Shown: positions 41,675-50,416 of the stretch, one piece after another
Position numbering within the stretch: position 1 is the first letter of the stretch
Layout of the letters: each line of letters begins with the position of its first letter
Assembly (NCBI GenBank): GCA_016717225.1
Contig: JADKGB010000026.1
Location: 1 to 57,745, forward strand
DNA: 57,745 nucleotides
Source of the DNA: Flavobacteriales bacterium
Lineage (GTDB): Bacteria > Bacteroidota > Bacteroidia > Flavobacteriales_F > PHOS-HE28
Reading direction: 5' to 3'
Translations under genes and position numbers: made by a program
Notes under the pieces: model-generated
Databases searched by the model: none
Told to the model about the DNA's origin: nothing
The model's input: only the letters and a program-made list of their open reading frames with translations

Positions 41675-42822
41675 CGGGTAAACAGGGAAAGGCTGAGTTG
41701 CACGGGCTTGGGATCGTTCAAATATCGGGCGCCCACGGTGAATGCCCCAGCGGCCCATTGATCGTATTGTGCCTGGTCCATATGCACGAGTTGCTGCAGA
41801 GCCCTGTGAAACGCTTCAGGTTGAGCCAGTGGGAGGTCCCATCCGGCCATCTCCGCCTCGAGCCCGCGCCATGGGGTGCGATCGCTGATCACCAGAGGGA
41901 GGCCTGCAACCAAAGCTTCGGCCATCGTGTGCCCGAAGTTCTCGCCTTGGCTGGGCATAAAGAGGCTGTGGTATGTTGCGAGCACCGCAGGAACTTGCTC
42001 CGTGGGCAGGACACCCTTGTGCGTGACGCTGATGTTCGCGGGCAAACCCGCGATCACTTCCTTGCATTTGCTCCAATATTCAGCGTCGTAGATGGATCCG
42101 TAGAGGTCATAGATCACATCACCTTGCATTCTGGGCAAACACTGAATGGCGAACAACGTGTTCTTCTCCACCGCTACACGGGCTACACTGACCAGTCGCA
42201 GCACTCCGGGTTCCTTCGAGCGCTTTACCGGTCCATCGGAGTGCGCTTTGCGCCCGAGGTTAGGAGCCAAGTGAACAAGAGCATTTGGTGAGATCCATTT
42301 TTTGACATCCTCCAACTCATCGGAATTGGTCGCTTGGAACTCAACTCCCCTATAACAACCCATCGCCCTCATTGCTGCAAGGAACAGCCTCTTTTTCAGG
42401 CGTCCGTGTTGCATCATTCCGCTGGCGAGCATGCCGCGAACCGCTACTACGCGTCGTTGCGCGGTTCCCCGCAGCAACCAAAGAGGCATGCTGCTGAACC
42501 AACGTGAATAGATCCCATTGACGTAGACCACATCCCATTTCTTCTCTGCCAAGCGGTCCTTCCAAACACCTGAATTGATACCCGTTCGCGAGGCGTACCA
42601 CACTTTCTCCCCGCCGGGAAGCGTGACCCAACGGTCAACCATGATGCCTGGATATGGCGCGCTTTCGGTGTAATCCGTATCCGTTGTTACGATGTGAAAG
42701 TCAACGCGATCTCGGAGATGTTCCACCAAATTCAGGACGCTCCGAACAGGTCCGCCTGCCTTGAAACCGGGAGCATACCAATCCAGGAAAACAAGTACCT
42801 GTGGCTTAGGCACGTCGCGCAT
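41671..42822 (-). CDS. GT4 glycosyltransferase
   Basis: 383 residues from the ATG at 42820-42822. GT-B fold: N-terminal FLDWYAPGFKAGGPVRSVLN with the glycine-rich acceptor loop, then LRLVSVARVAVEKNTLFAIQ, and the donor-binding C-terminal part FMPSQGENFGHTMAEALVAG with the E-x7-E motif (GENFGHTMAEAL). The donor is probably a nucleotide sugar for surface polysaccharide. Overlaps the acetyltransferase by 4 bp and the upstream GT4 by 17 bp. Confidence 0.92.
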   Translation of the reverse strand: MRDVPKPQVLVFLDWYAPGFKAGGPVRSVLNLVEHLRDRVDFHIVTTDTDYTESAPYPGIMVDRWVTLPGGEKVWYASRTGINSGVWKDRLAEKKWDVVYVNGIYSRWFSSMPLWLLRGTAQRRVVAVRGMLASGMMQHGRLKKRLFLAAMRAMGCYRGVEFQATNSDELEDVKKWISPNALVHLAPNLGRKAHSDGPVKRSKEPGVLRLVSVARVAVEKNTLFAIQCLPRMQGDVIYDLYGSIYDAEYWSKCKEVIAGLPANISVTHKGVLPTEQVPAVLATYHSLFMPSQGENFGHTMAEALVAGLPLVISDRTPWRGLEAEMAGWDLPLAQPEAFHRALQQLVHMDQAQYDQWAAGAFTVGARYLNDPKPVQLSLSLFTR

Positions 42823-43894
42823 GGATAAGGTCCATCACCACTGCCGCCCATTCCTTGGGGCTCCATTTCCTGCCAAGTTCCGCGCTCACATAGCCCATGG
42901 ACCTCAGTTCATCATCGGTTTTCGCGATGAGTTTGCGGAACGTTTCCTTCAGACTTCGTTTATCTCCCGCCGTGAAACGCATGCCATTGTGCCCTTCCTT
43001 CAAAAAACGATCCGCTGCACCCACCGCATCACTGAGCAAGAGCGGAAAACCTGCCGTTGCATGCTCATGCACCACAACACCCCATGGCTCGTACGTGCTC
43101 GCGAGAATGAAAACTCCGGTCTGTTCCAAGTAGGTCGCCATCTCATCGGCTTGCACGAATCCAATGTGCCTGATCCGCTTGTGAGCACCGTGAACAGAAG
43201 CCTTCACGTGGTCGTGCAATTCGCCGGTTCCAATGAACCAGAGTTCCCAATCACCAGCATCACCGGCTTCACATAATTCGGAAAAAGCATCACACAGGGT
43301 TTGGTGGCCCTTGGTTGGGATGTACCGGGAAACACAGAGGAACCGGTGCGGGAATTTCGCAGCCTTCGCTCGTTCGAATTTTCCAGCGAGCGGTGCGAAG
43401 CGATCGACATCCGCGGAATAGAAGCCACGCTTGATATTGATGACCGGAAATCCGAGGTATTCCGCATATAGAGCTTGGGAGTCTCCGGTCACCCATGCAT
43501 GACTGAAGGTGCGTCGCAGCCAGAACCGCGAGGTGCTCACCGCGGCCCATTGCCGGAGACTTCCTCGCCAGGCCGTATCACTGCACATCACTGTGGGCTT
43601 ACCCGCTTTGTGCATGGCTCTACAGATCTTCAAGTAACCCTTGTCCACCCAACCACTTGCGAAAACGATATCCGGGTTGATGCCGTTGACCAACCGGAAG
43701 AGCGGCAATTCATCGTACGCGTCCCGCTCATAGACGTGAACGTGCTCGGGGAACTTCAATTCGAACGGGGCCTCCTTGTTCACCGGCCAGCGCACGATAT
43801 GCACCTCCACTTCATAGTCTTTCACAAGCCGCTCGACACAAGCCAAGAAGTAGGGCGCGAGTTCAGTGTAGAGGAAGAGGACCTTTTGTTTCAC
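42806..43894 (-). CDS. GT4 glycosyltransferase
   Basis: 362 residues from a GTG at 43892-43894 (read as MKQKVLFLYTELAPYFLACV). The N-terminal half recognises an acceptor (NPDIVFASGWVDKGYLKICR) and the C-terminal half has RFLCVSRYIPTKGHQTLCDA and the E-x7-E region ASTYEPWGVVVHEHATAGFP. The acceptor is unknown; the gene belongs to the same polysaccharide operon. Confidence 0.92.
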   Translation of the reverse strand: MKQKVLFLYTELAPYFLACVERLVKDYEVEVHIVRWPVNKEAPFELKFPEHVHVYERDAYDELPLFRLVNGINPDIVFASGWVDKGYLKICRAMHKAGKPTVMCSDTAWRGSLRQWAAVSTSRFWLRRTFSHAWVTGDSQALYAEYLGFPVINIKRGFYSADVDRFAPLAGKFERAKAAKFPHRFLCVSRYIPTKGHQTLCDAFSELCEAGDAGDWELWFIGTGELHDHVKASVHGAHKRIRHIGFVQADEMATYLEQTGVFILASTYEPWGVVVHEHATAGFPLLLSDAVGAADRFLKEGHNGMRFTAGDKRSLKETFRKLIAKTDDELRSMGYVSAELGRKWSPKEWAAVVMDLIHARRA

Positions 43895-43923
43895 TTCTCG
43901 AAATGCAGTTGTAGAGTTGCAGA

Positions 43924-43973
43924 GTTAGAAAGTTCGAGAGTCACATCATGGACCAGCCCACCAACTTTCTAAC
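43924..43973. other. Inverted repeat between polysaccharide genes
   Basis: Perfect 11-bp arms gttagaaagtt (43924-43934) and aactttctaac (43963-43973), the second overlapping the end of the deacetylase gene. A possible attenuating or RNA-stabilising hairpin inside the operon. Confidence 0.5.
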
Positions 43974-44814
43974 CCTTCAGATCTGGCAAGGTTGGCAACA
44001 ACTCCGCGAATGTCGTGAACTGGAAATCATTGAAGAGCCGATGCATTTTCGGTTCGGTGGACTTCAATCCCACGTACGTCATGAAATTCCTCTTCGCACT
44101 CATGGGAAGCCTCATCTGTCCTGGATCGATCTCGCGCGGGTGGAGATAGAAAACAGGTAACCTCTTCTCATGGATCACTTGTTGGACCTTTCGCTTCATC
44201 AGCCAATAAGGAAAGAAACGCAAGTAACCACCACCGAAAAAGTACATCTGTTTACCGAACGTATTGACCAAGGATATCGGGAATTCAACCAGGTCCCCGT
44301 ATGCCGTAGTCAACACATGTGGATCGGGATTGGCGTTCGGAAGCCCTCCGTGGCTGCGGCTCCCTGGAAAGACGCTGCTATCGTAGACATAGCCAGCCTG
44401 CCGCACGCGATCAAAGAACCAAGGCGTCTCCAGCGTAACGCTGAAACCAGGACAGCGGTAGCCCTTCACCTCCACCCCACCTGCCTTTTCAATGATGTCT
44501 TTGCCTTTGCGGATATCGTTGTAGAAGCGTTCTTCCGAAATTGTGTAGACCAGTTCATGCGCATAACCGTGGCTGGCGATCTCGTGGCCATCATCGATCG
44601 CTTCGCGGACCAGATCGGGCCAACGCTCAGCGACCCATGCGAGGAAGAAAAGTGTGCACTTCACATCATGCTGTCGGAAGATCGCGAGCATCCGCCGCGT
44701 GTTCTTCACGACATCGCTATGCAGGGCCGGCCATTCGGCCAGTTTTGGTGTGTTCGGCAGGTCAAGGATGTGGAACCAATCCTCCACATCAACCGAGAAA
44801 ACACATTGTTTCAT
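43969..44814 (-). CDS. Polysaccharide deacetylase, XrtA/PEP-CTERM-associated type
   Basis: 281 residues from the ATG at 44812-44814 (MKQCVFSVDVEDWFHILDLP). The frame extends upstream but there it encodes the palindromic repeat. NodB motifs: FSVDVEDWF (catalytic and metal Asp), HEIASHGYAHELV (S/T-H-G-x-x-H metal site), RCPGFSVT and the late YLHPREIDP. The C-terminal end is DUF3473-like (MRLPMSAKRNFMTYVGL). It removes N-acetyl groups from a polysaccharide or its precursor. It is the first gene of the minus-strand polysaccharide operon. Confidence 0.92.
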   Translation of the reverse strand: MKQCVFSVDVEDWFHILDLPNTPKLAEWPALHSDVVKNTRRMLAIFRQHDVKCTLFFLAWVAERWPDLVREAIDDGHEIASHGYAHELVYTISEERFYNDIRKGKDIIEKAGGVEVKGYRCPGFSVTLETPWFFDRVRQAGYVYDSSVFPGSRSHGGLPNANPDPHVLTTAYGDLVEFPISLVNTFGKQMYFFGGGYLRFFPYWLMKRKVQQVIHEKRLPVFYLHPREIDPGQMRLPMSAKRNFMTYVGLKSTEPKMHRLFNDFQFTTFAELLPTLPDLKG

Positions 44815-44817
44815 GGG

Positions 44818-44898
44818 AGTAGCGAGTGATGATTGGCGAGTGGCGAGTGCTGCATGTTGGAAGCAGCACTCGCCACTCGCCACTCACTACTCATCACT
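44818..44898. repeat. Palindromic element P, copy 1
   Basis: Two 36-bp arms around a 9-base loop. The inner 20 bases of the left arm, tggcgagtggcgagtgctgc, pair perfectly with the right arm, while the outer part is imperfect. It starts 4 bp upstream of the deacetylase ATG and overlaps the last codons of the M16 peptidase gene. The same inner arm is found in the element inside pyrD (54505-54606). Confidence 0.85.
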
Positions 44899-47812
44899 TT
44901 TCCTCGTCGTATCCGAAAAGCTCCTTCTTGGTCAGCTTGCGCACGGGTCCGAGCTTCTCAAGCGCCTGCATGTTCATACCGCTCTCCTTGCCGATCACGC
45001 AATAGGTGTATGGCTTCCCCTTGATCTCCTTGTCGAAGAAAGTCTTCATGTCCTGCAGTGTGATCGTCGGGATGCGCTCGTAGTTGTTCTTGCGCACATC
45101 GTAGTCGAGACCACGACGTTGTGCGGCGTCCCACTGCCAATAGATGTTTTCTTTGGTAATGCGTGTGCTGGCGATCACCTTCAATGCGCTGGTCTTGGCA
45201 CCTTCGAACTGGGCCTCTGCCATGGGCATGTCGTTCATGAGCTTCAGCATGGCGTCGATCGCGTCGGGCAGCTTGTCGGCCTGAGTGCCAATGAACGCGC
45301 GGACATAGTGGGCGTCCTCCTTCTTCACAGGGCTGGTGTAACTGGCACTCGCACCATAGGCCAGGGCCTTCGCTTCGCGGATCTCCTGGAATACGATACT
45401 ACTCAGGCCACTTCCGAAGTATTCGTTGAAAAGTGAAGCATAGGGCAGCTTCTCCACATCGAACGGGCCGGCCTTACTGCTCAGCACCATCTCCGTCTGC
45501 ACCATGTCGTACTCGGCGAAGAGCACGCTGTTGGCCATGGTGGGCAGCTCCGGATACTTCCGCTCAGCGGGATAGTCCTTCAACGCTGCGGGCGTCTTGT
45601 GGTACTTCGCCACCAATGCGGCGATCTCATCGGCACCTTTCCTGCCGTAGTAGAACACCTTGTGCTTATAGCCCGTGAGCGCGTGGATACGGTCAACGAG
45701 CGCTTGTGCTTTTAGTCCTGCGAGCTGCTCATGGGATAGAATGTCGTTAGCGGGCGATACGGGCCCGTACTTGGCGTAGCTCACAAGGCCGCTGTTGAGC
45801 AGCGCACCCTTGTTCTTCAATTGGTCTTGGCGGTTCTTGCGGATATCGGCGACCAGTCCGGGCAGCGCGGTCTCGTTCGGCTGGGAACTCGCGAGCACAT
45901 GCTCTAGCAGTTCGATCCCTTTTTCCAGGTTTTTTTCCAAGCCGCTGAGCGTAACGTACGAGCGGTCATCACTGGCGAAGACATCAATGCTCAATCCGAG
46001 CTTGAACAGTTCTTTCTTCAGGTCCACCGGGGTGTACTTGTCCGTTCCGAGGTAGTTGAGGTACTCGATCGCCACCTTCAGTTCACGATCGTGGTTGGTG
46101 CCCATATCCAGAATGTAACGCAGGCTGAAGAGGTCGTTGGTGGGGTTCTTCACGCAGGCGAGTTCGACACCACTGGCCAAGGGCTTTCGCACGATGGCGG
46201 TCTTGAAGTCCACAAACTCCGGGGTCATCGTGGCGCTGGATGTTTTCTCCCATTCGGCGCGCCAAGCGCTCTTCCCATCACGCTTGATGTCGATGGCGGT
46301 GATCTTGGGCTTGGTCACCTTGTGCGCTTCTTTGTTCTCGCCGGTGCGCTTCAACACGCATACGTAGTTGTTACCGAGCCATTTCGTGGCGAAGGCCACC
46401 ACTTGTTCCTTGGTGATCTTTCCCATACGGTCGTAATGGTCCACCATGCTTTTCCAGTCTTTGCGCAGGATGAAACTCTCGGTCATGGCGGAAGCGCGCA
46501 TGCTGTTGTTCTCGTTCCAGAAGCGGGTCTGCTGTTGTTTGTTATCGTTCACCACAGCCTCGATCAACCAGTCATCGATCCGACCCCGCTTCAACAATTC
46601 GATCTGGCCAAGCACTAGGTCCCGCGCTTCTTCCAAGGACTGGCCCTCGCGCGGTTCCACCCGCATTCCGAACTCGCTGTAATCGGTCTGCTCTCCGGCG
46701 TAGGCGCTCGCGTCGAGCACCTGTTGGTTCTGTAGCAAGTTGAGGTCAATAAGACCAGCCTTGCCATTGCTCAGGATACCCGCTATGAGCTCGACCATGA
46801 TCGGATCTTCACTTTTAACACCACCGAATCGCCAGGCAAGGCTCACCCATTCTCGGTCCGGACCAAAGACATCAGCGGTGATGGGCCCGGTGATGGGCTT
46901 CTCCGGCGTGAAGGAGAAGCCGGGCACATCCTTCTTCACCCAACTACCGAAATGGGTGTCCACCATGGCGATGGTCTTGTCATAATCAATATCACCTGCG
47001 AGAATAACGGCCATGTTGTTGGGCCTGTACCAACTATCGAAGAACTGGTGGATCTTCACCATACTGGGGTTCTTCAGGTGCTCGCCAGTGCCGATGGTTG
47101 TCTGGGTTCCGTAAGGGTGGTTGGGATAGAGCAACTGGTCCAACTTCTGCGCGGCCTGCCGTCCGTCGTTGTCCTGGCCGCGGTTGAACTCCTCATATAC
47201 CGTTTCCAACTCGGTATGGAAGAGGCGCAACACGCAGGTCTGCATGCGCTCGCTCTCGATCATCATCCACTTCTCGAGTTCATCGCTCGGCACATCGTTG
47301 ATGTAGACAGTGCGCTCCGTGCTGGTATAAGCGTTGGTGCCGCGAGCGCCGATGCTCTTGATCATCTTATCGTACTCGTTCGGCACAGCCAGTGCTGCGG
47401 CCACAGAGCTGAGGCTATCGATCACATGGTAGATAGCGTCACGCTTGGCCTCATCCGTTGTGGTGCGGCGCAGTTCGTACAGATCACTGATCTGCTTCAG
47501 CACCGCGCTCTCCTTGGCCCAATCCGTGGTGGCGATCTTACTAGTGCCCTTGAAAAGCATGTGTTCGAGGTAGTGCGCCAGGCCCGTGGCGTCAGCGGGA
47601 TCGTTCTTGCTGCCTGCGCGCACAGCAATGTTCGTCTGCACACGCGGTGCATCGGTGTTGCGGCTCAACCACACCTGCAGGCCATTGTCCAGCGTGTAGA
47701 TACGCGCTTCCAGTGGGTCCCCTGGAACGGATGTGTACGTGTAGGTCTTTTGCGCGGAGGCAAGCGCAGCCAGAAGGAGAAGGCCGCTGATCAGGAGAAA
47801 GCGTTTCGACAT
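44894..47812 (-). CDS. M16-family zinc metallopeptidase (pitrilysin-like)
   Basis: 972 residues from the ATG at 47810-47812 with signal peptide (MSKRFLLISGLLLLAALASA). The inverted zinc motif HYLEH is at residues 80-84 and the further Glu in VYEEFNRGQDN completes the site. Both M16 halves are present: the active N-terminal half with YPNHPYGTQTTIGTGEHLKN, and an inactive C-terminal half with the R/Y-type region GLSSIVFQEIREAKALAYGA that closes on the substrate. It is a periplasmic peptidase for small peptides or protein remnants. The stop overlaps palindromic element P. Confidence 0.93.
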   Translation of the reverse strand: MSKRFLLISGLLLLAALASAQKTYTYTSVPGDPLEARIYTLDNGLQVWLSRNTDAPRVQTNIAVRAGSKNDPADATGLAHYLEHMLFKGTSKIATTDWAKESAVLKQISDLYELRRTTTDEAKRDAIYHVIDSLSSVAAALAVPNEYDKMIKSIGARGTNAYTSTERTVYINDVPSDELEKWMMIESERMQTCVLRLFHTELETVYEEFNRGQDNDGRQAAQKLDQLLYPNHPYGTQTTIGTGEHLKNPSMVKIHQFFDSWYRPNNMAVILAGDIDYDKTIAMVDTHFGSWVKKDVPGFSFTPEKPITGPITADVFGPDREWVSLAWRFGGVKSEDPIMVELIAGILSNGKAGLIDLNLLQNQQVLDASAYAGEQTDYSEFGMRVEPREGQSLEEARDLVLGQIELLKRGRIDDWLIEAVVNDNKQQQTRFWNENNSMRASAMTESFILRKDWKSMVDHYDRMGKITKEQVVAFATKWLGNNYVCVLKRTGENKEAHKVTKPKITAIDIKRDGKSAWRAEWEKTSSATMTPEFVDFKTAIVRKPLASGVELACVKNPTNDLFSLRYILDMGTNHDRELKVAIEYLNYLGTDKYTPVDLKKELFKLGLSIDVFASDDRSYVTLSGLEKNLEKGIELLEHVLASSQPNETALPGLVADIRKNRQDQLKNKGALLNSGLVSYAKYGPVSPANDILSHEQLAGLKAQALVDRIHALTGYKHKVFYYGRKGADEIAALVAKYHKTPAALKDYPAERKYPELPTMANSVLFAEYDMVQTEMVLSSKAGPFDVEKLPYASLFNEYFGSGLSSIVFQEIREAKALAYGASASYTSPVKKEDAHYVRAFIGTQADKLPDAIDAMLKLMNDMPMAEAQFEGAKTSALKVIASTRITKENIYWQWDAAQRRGLDYDVRKNNYERIPTITLQDMKTFFDKEIKGKPYTYCVIGKESGMNMQALEKLGPVRKLTKKELFGYDEEK

Positions 47813-47881
47813 GGGTTCGAATTAAGGGACGGTGAAGATGCGGAAGGATCCGTCAAGTTCGCCGAACCTGCATCCTGCCAT

Positions 47882-47898
47882 GAAAGGAATATCCTTTC
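47882..47898. other. Short perfect hairpin
   Basis: gaaagga-ata-tcctttc with 7-bp arms in the 148-bp spacer between the M16 gene and the frameshifted membrane-protein gene. It may terminate transcription of the latter; otherwise the spacer shows nothing. Confidence 0.35.
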
Positions 47899-47960
47899 GG
47901 ATCGATCCAGAACGGGTGATCCCCGGGTGAAGGAACTGCCGTGCGCTCGGATCAAGTGAC

Positions 47961-48679
47961 TTATCGGATCCTGACCTCCGCCACTTCGCGTATCCTGGTG
48001 CCTTTTGCGAATTTCCTGCGGTAGAACGTTGACCACAACGCGATCAGTGGTGCGCCGATCAACGTTGGCCAAAGCCACACCAGCCATGCCGGCATCCACG
48101 GGAACCAATTGCCGAAATTCACTGCACTGAACGCGCTTACCGTGGCAATGTAGCCGCCCAGCATACCAGTGATGTGGCCAAAGAACCACTCACGTTTGTC
48201 GTGTTTTCGTTTGAAGAACTTTCCAAAGTTCATGGCCACCATGCCCATGCCGATAAAGCCGAATGTCGTAAAGAGTATGGCTTGCGTATTCCGAACGCCC
48301 ATGAACAAATGCGACAACCCCAGATGAGCAAGCCGCCGCTGAAAACGCCCGCCACACCATGCAACCACTTGTCCAGCCTTTCAGGCTTCAGGCCTTCATG
48401 CAACTTCTTCAAATACAGCGAACGGTATCCACTGGCCACCATATGAAAACTGAACACAGCGACCAATGCCAACCAGAAATTCCGTGGAACAGCGACAGCC
48501 ATGATAATAGCCGTAGCACAAACAAGGATCATGCTGTAGAAGAAGATCTTTCCCCAGCGGCGGTGCCACAAGCCACCTTTGTAAACGAACATCGCCATTG
48601 GAGCAACGAACAACGCCAGAGCACCAGATGCTCCGTGCAACCGAAGTACCCATGGCAAGACTTCTTGGTCCAAGTTCAT
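47961..48679 (-). CDS. DUF2306-like membrane protein, one frameshift
   Basis: Two overlapping minus-strand frames form one protein of about 239 residues. Frame 1 from the ATG at 48677-48679 gives MNLDQEVLPWVLRLHGASGA down to GVFSGGLLIWG; the rest, LSHLFMGVRNTQAILFTTFG to REVAEVRIR, is in the next frame. The switch falls in the short G run at about 48316-48320, where one missing base would explain it. Six to seven hydrophobic segments are seen, with HRRWGKIFFYSMILV and the charged loop YLKKLHEGLKPERLDKWLHG. The DUF2306 assignment is by general pattern only. A sequence error is as likely as a true mutation. Confidence 0.65.
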
Positions 48680-48777
48680 TCTCGCGTCGCAGAAAGATAT
48701 CTCTCCCTACCGAAGACGAACATAAGGCTGTTTGGTTGGCTCGAAATACAATTCACCTTTTGGGGTGAGGGGTCGAT

Positions 48778-50244
48778 TTATTCGCTGGTGATCATCAAAC
48801 GAGCCGAACCACGCATTCGTCCATCAACTAACATCATCACAACGTAAGAACCCGATGTCAATTTTGGGAGTTCGAAACCGTTGGGTGTATGCATCGTATT
48901 CGTTTGAGAAACAACTCTTCCACTCAGGTCAGAAATGTTCACCTCATCGCAGATCGATCCAGCTATTCGAATGAATGCTCCTGGAGCCGCAGAGTTGGGG
49001 AAAATGACAGGGATCTGGATGGGATCGTTCGCTAAGTGCGATTCAGTGATACCAACCTGATCAAACAAACTAACTACAGGAGGAATATTGGGATCACCAT
49101 AATTGCGAACAACATAGACGGCTTGAAGACCAGGGCCGAAGCTCATAGAGCTACCGGCCATCAAATAGCCACCATCATTCGTCGGGGTAATAGCAAAAGC
49201 AACTTCATCCTCAATTCCCCCAAACGTAGGACCCTCAATGTAACCTCCTGATCCATCGGTATGCCACATGTAGAAATCGCGACCTCCGCTGCCAAAAGCC
49301 TCAGTATATCCAGCACAAACGAGGTCGCCATTCTGCAATTCACATACTCCTCTGCCTTCCCAATCACCCATAGGACCGAATGTAGTTGCCTCCCATATGA
49401 AATCACCCATTGCGGTTAGTCGAGCCAAGTACATGGCCCTGTATGGAGTGAAACTCTCCGAAAATCCACCAACGACAAAATCACCATTCTGCGCAGCTAC
49501 TATGGAATACCCGGCATCTCGCTCCGAGCCGCCTAGTGGTGCAGACCATTGAAGCGATCCTAACGAGCTATACTTTAACACAAGCACATCTTTATCCCCA
49601 TCGGCATCTTCTATACTTCCAGTGACAACCAAACCGTCGTCTGCGGTGAGCGAAACAGAACGCCCTTCATCTATAAACGGCGAATCATAATACTCGGTCC
49701 AAGCGATCACACCACCCATGTCCGTGCGAATGAGCCAGACATCTCCTGCATTGTTCCCACTGTTGAAAGACTGGCCAACCAGGGCGAACCCATCAGACAA
49801 CACACACAATCCGTTGATAAACTGCCAACCCTCGCCGCCATAAGTTCTTTCCCACAGCACATTGCCGCTAGCATCAGTGCGGATCAGCAGGCCGTCGTAC
49901 CCCGTAGCGGGCGGAGATGCCGTCGTTCCAGCGATCGCAAACCCACCATCTTCCAAGGTTTTGACACTTGCCCCTTGTTCAACGCCGATCCCACCAAAAG
50001 TCTTGGACCATTGCAATTCACCGGTACTATCCAATTTCAAAAGGTAAATATCCCCACCACCCGCACCCCAACTTCCGGTAGAACCGAGCACAATGAATCC
50101 ACCGTCTGAAGTGTTATCCACGCTCATTCCCTCATCCGAGCCGAAACCACCGTATGTGCGCTGCCACGGTGATTGTGCCAACGTTTGCGAGCAACAGATA
50201 GCTGCTACTGTCATAGCAACAAGGGATAATTTTTTAGGGAACAT
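48778..50244 (-). CDS. T9SS-exported beta-propeller protein
   Basis: 488 residues from the ATG at 50242-50244 (MFPKKLSLVAMTVAAICCSQ, a signal peptide). The body has repeats with the pattern (T/F)GG(x)GxDEGxSV...DGGFxxxG (RTYGGFGSDEGMSVDNTSDG, KTFGGIGVEQGASVKTLEDG, PTFGGIEDEVAFAITPTNDG), as in secreted propellers of Bacteroidota. The C-terminus resembles a T9SS domain (ISDLSGRVVSQTNTM, LTSGSYVVMMLVDGR), although the PNP-type opening is degenerate (VIFPNSAAPGAFIRI). This part is more AT-rich than neighbouring genes, a sign of possible transfer. Confidence 0.85.
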   Translation of the reverse strand: MFPKKLSLVAMTVAAICCSQTLAQSPWQRTYGGFGSDEGMSVDNTSDGGFIVLGSTGSWGAGGGDIYLLKLDSTGELQWSKTFGGIGVEQGASVKTLEDGGFAIAGTTASPPATGYDGLLIRTDASGNVLWERTYGGEGWQFINGLCVLSDGFALVGQSFNSGNNAGDVWLIRTDMGGVIAWTEYYDSPFIDEGRSVSLTADDGLVVTGSIEDADGDKDVLVLKYSSLGSLQWSAPLGGSERDAGYSIVAAQNGDFVVGGFSESFTPYRAMYLARLTAMGDFIWEATTFGPMGDWEGRGVCELQNGDLVCAGYTEAFGSGGRDFYMWHTDGSGGYIEGPTFGGIEDEVAFAITPTNDGGYLMAGSSMSFGPGLQAVYVVRNYGDPNIPPVVSLFDQVGITESHLANDPIQIPVIFPNSAAPGAFIRIAGSICDEVNISDLSGRVVSQTNTMHTPNGFELPKLTSGSYVVMMLVDGRMRGSARLMITSE

Positions 50245-50416
50245 GGAGTGCGAAGCTATCTGTGAGAAGCGGCCTGAGGGCCTGAATACATTTGACGCCT
50301 ACGAAAGAGACAATGTTGCTTCCAACCTAATGGAGATCGTCTGGCTTTGAACAGGCCTTGTTTGCCAAAAATATGGTCAGACTCAAAGGTCGTGCGCAAT
50401 TCCAATTGGGCAACAA

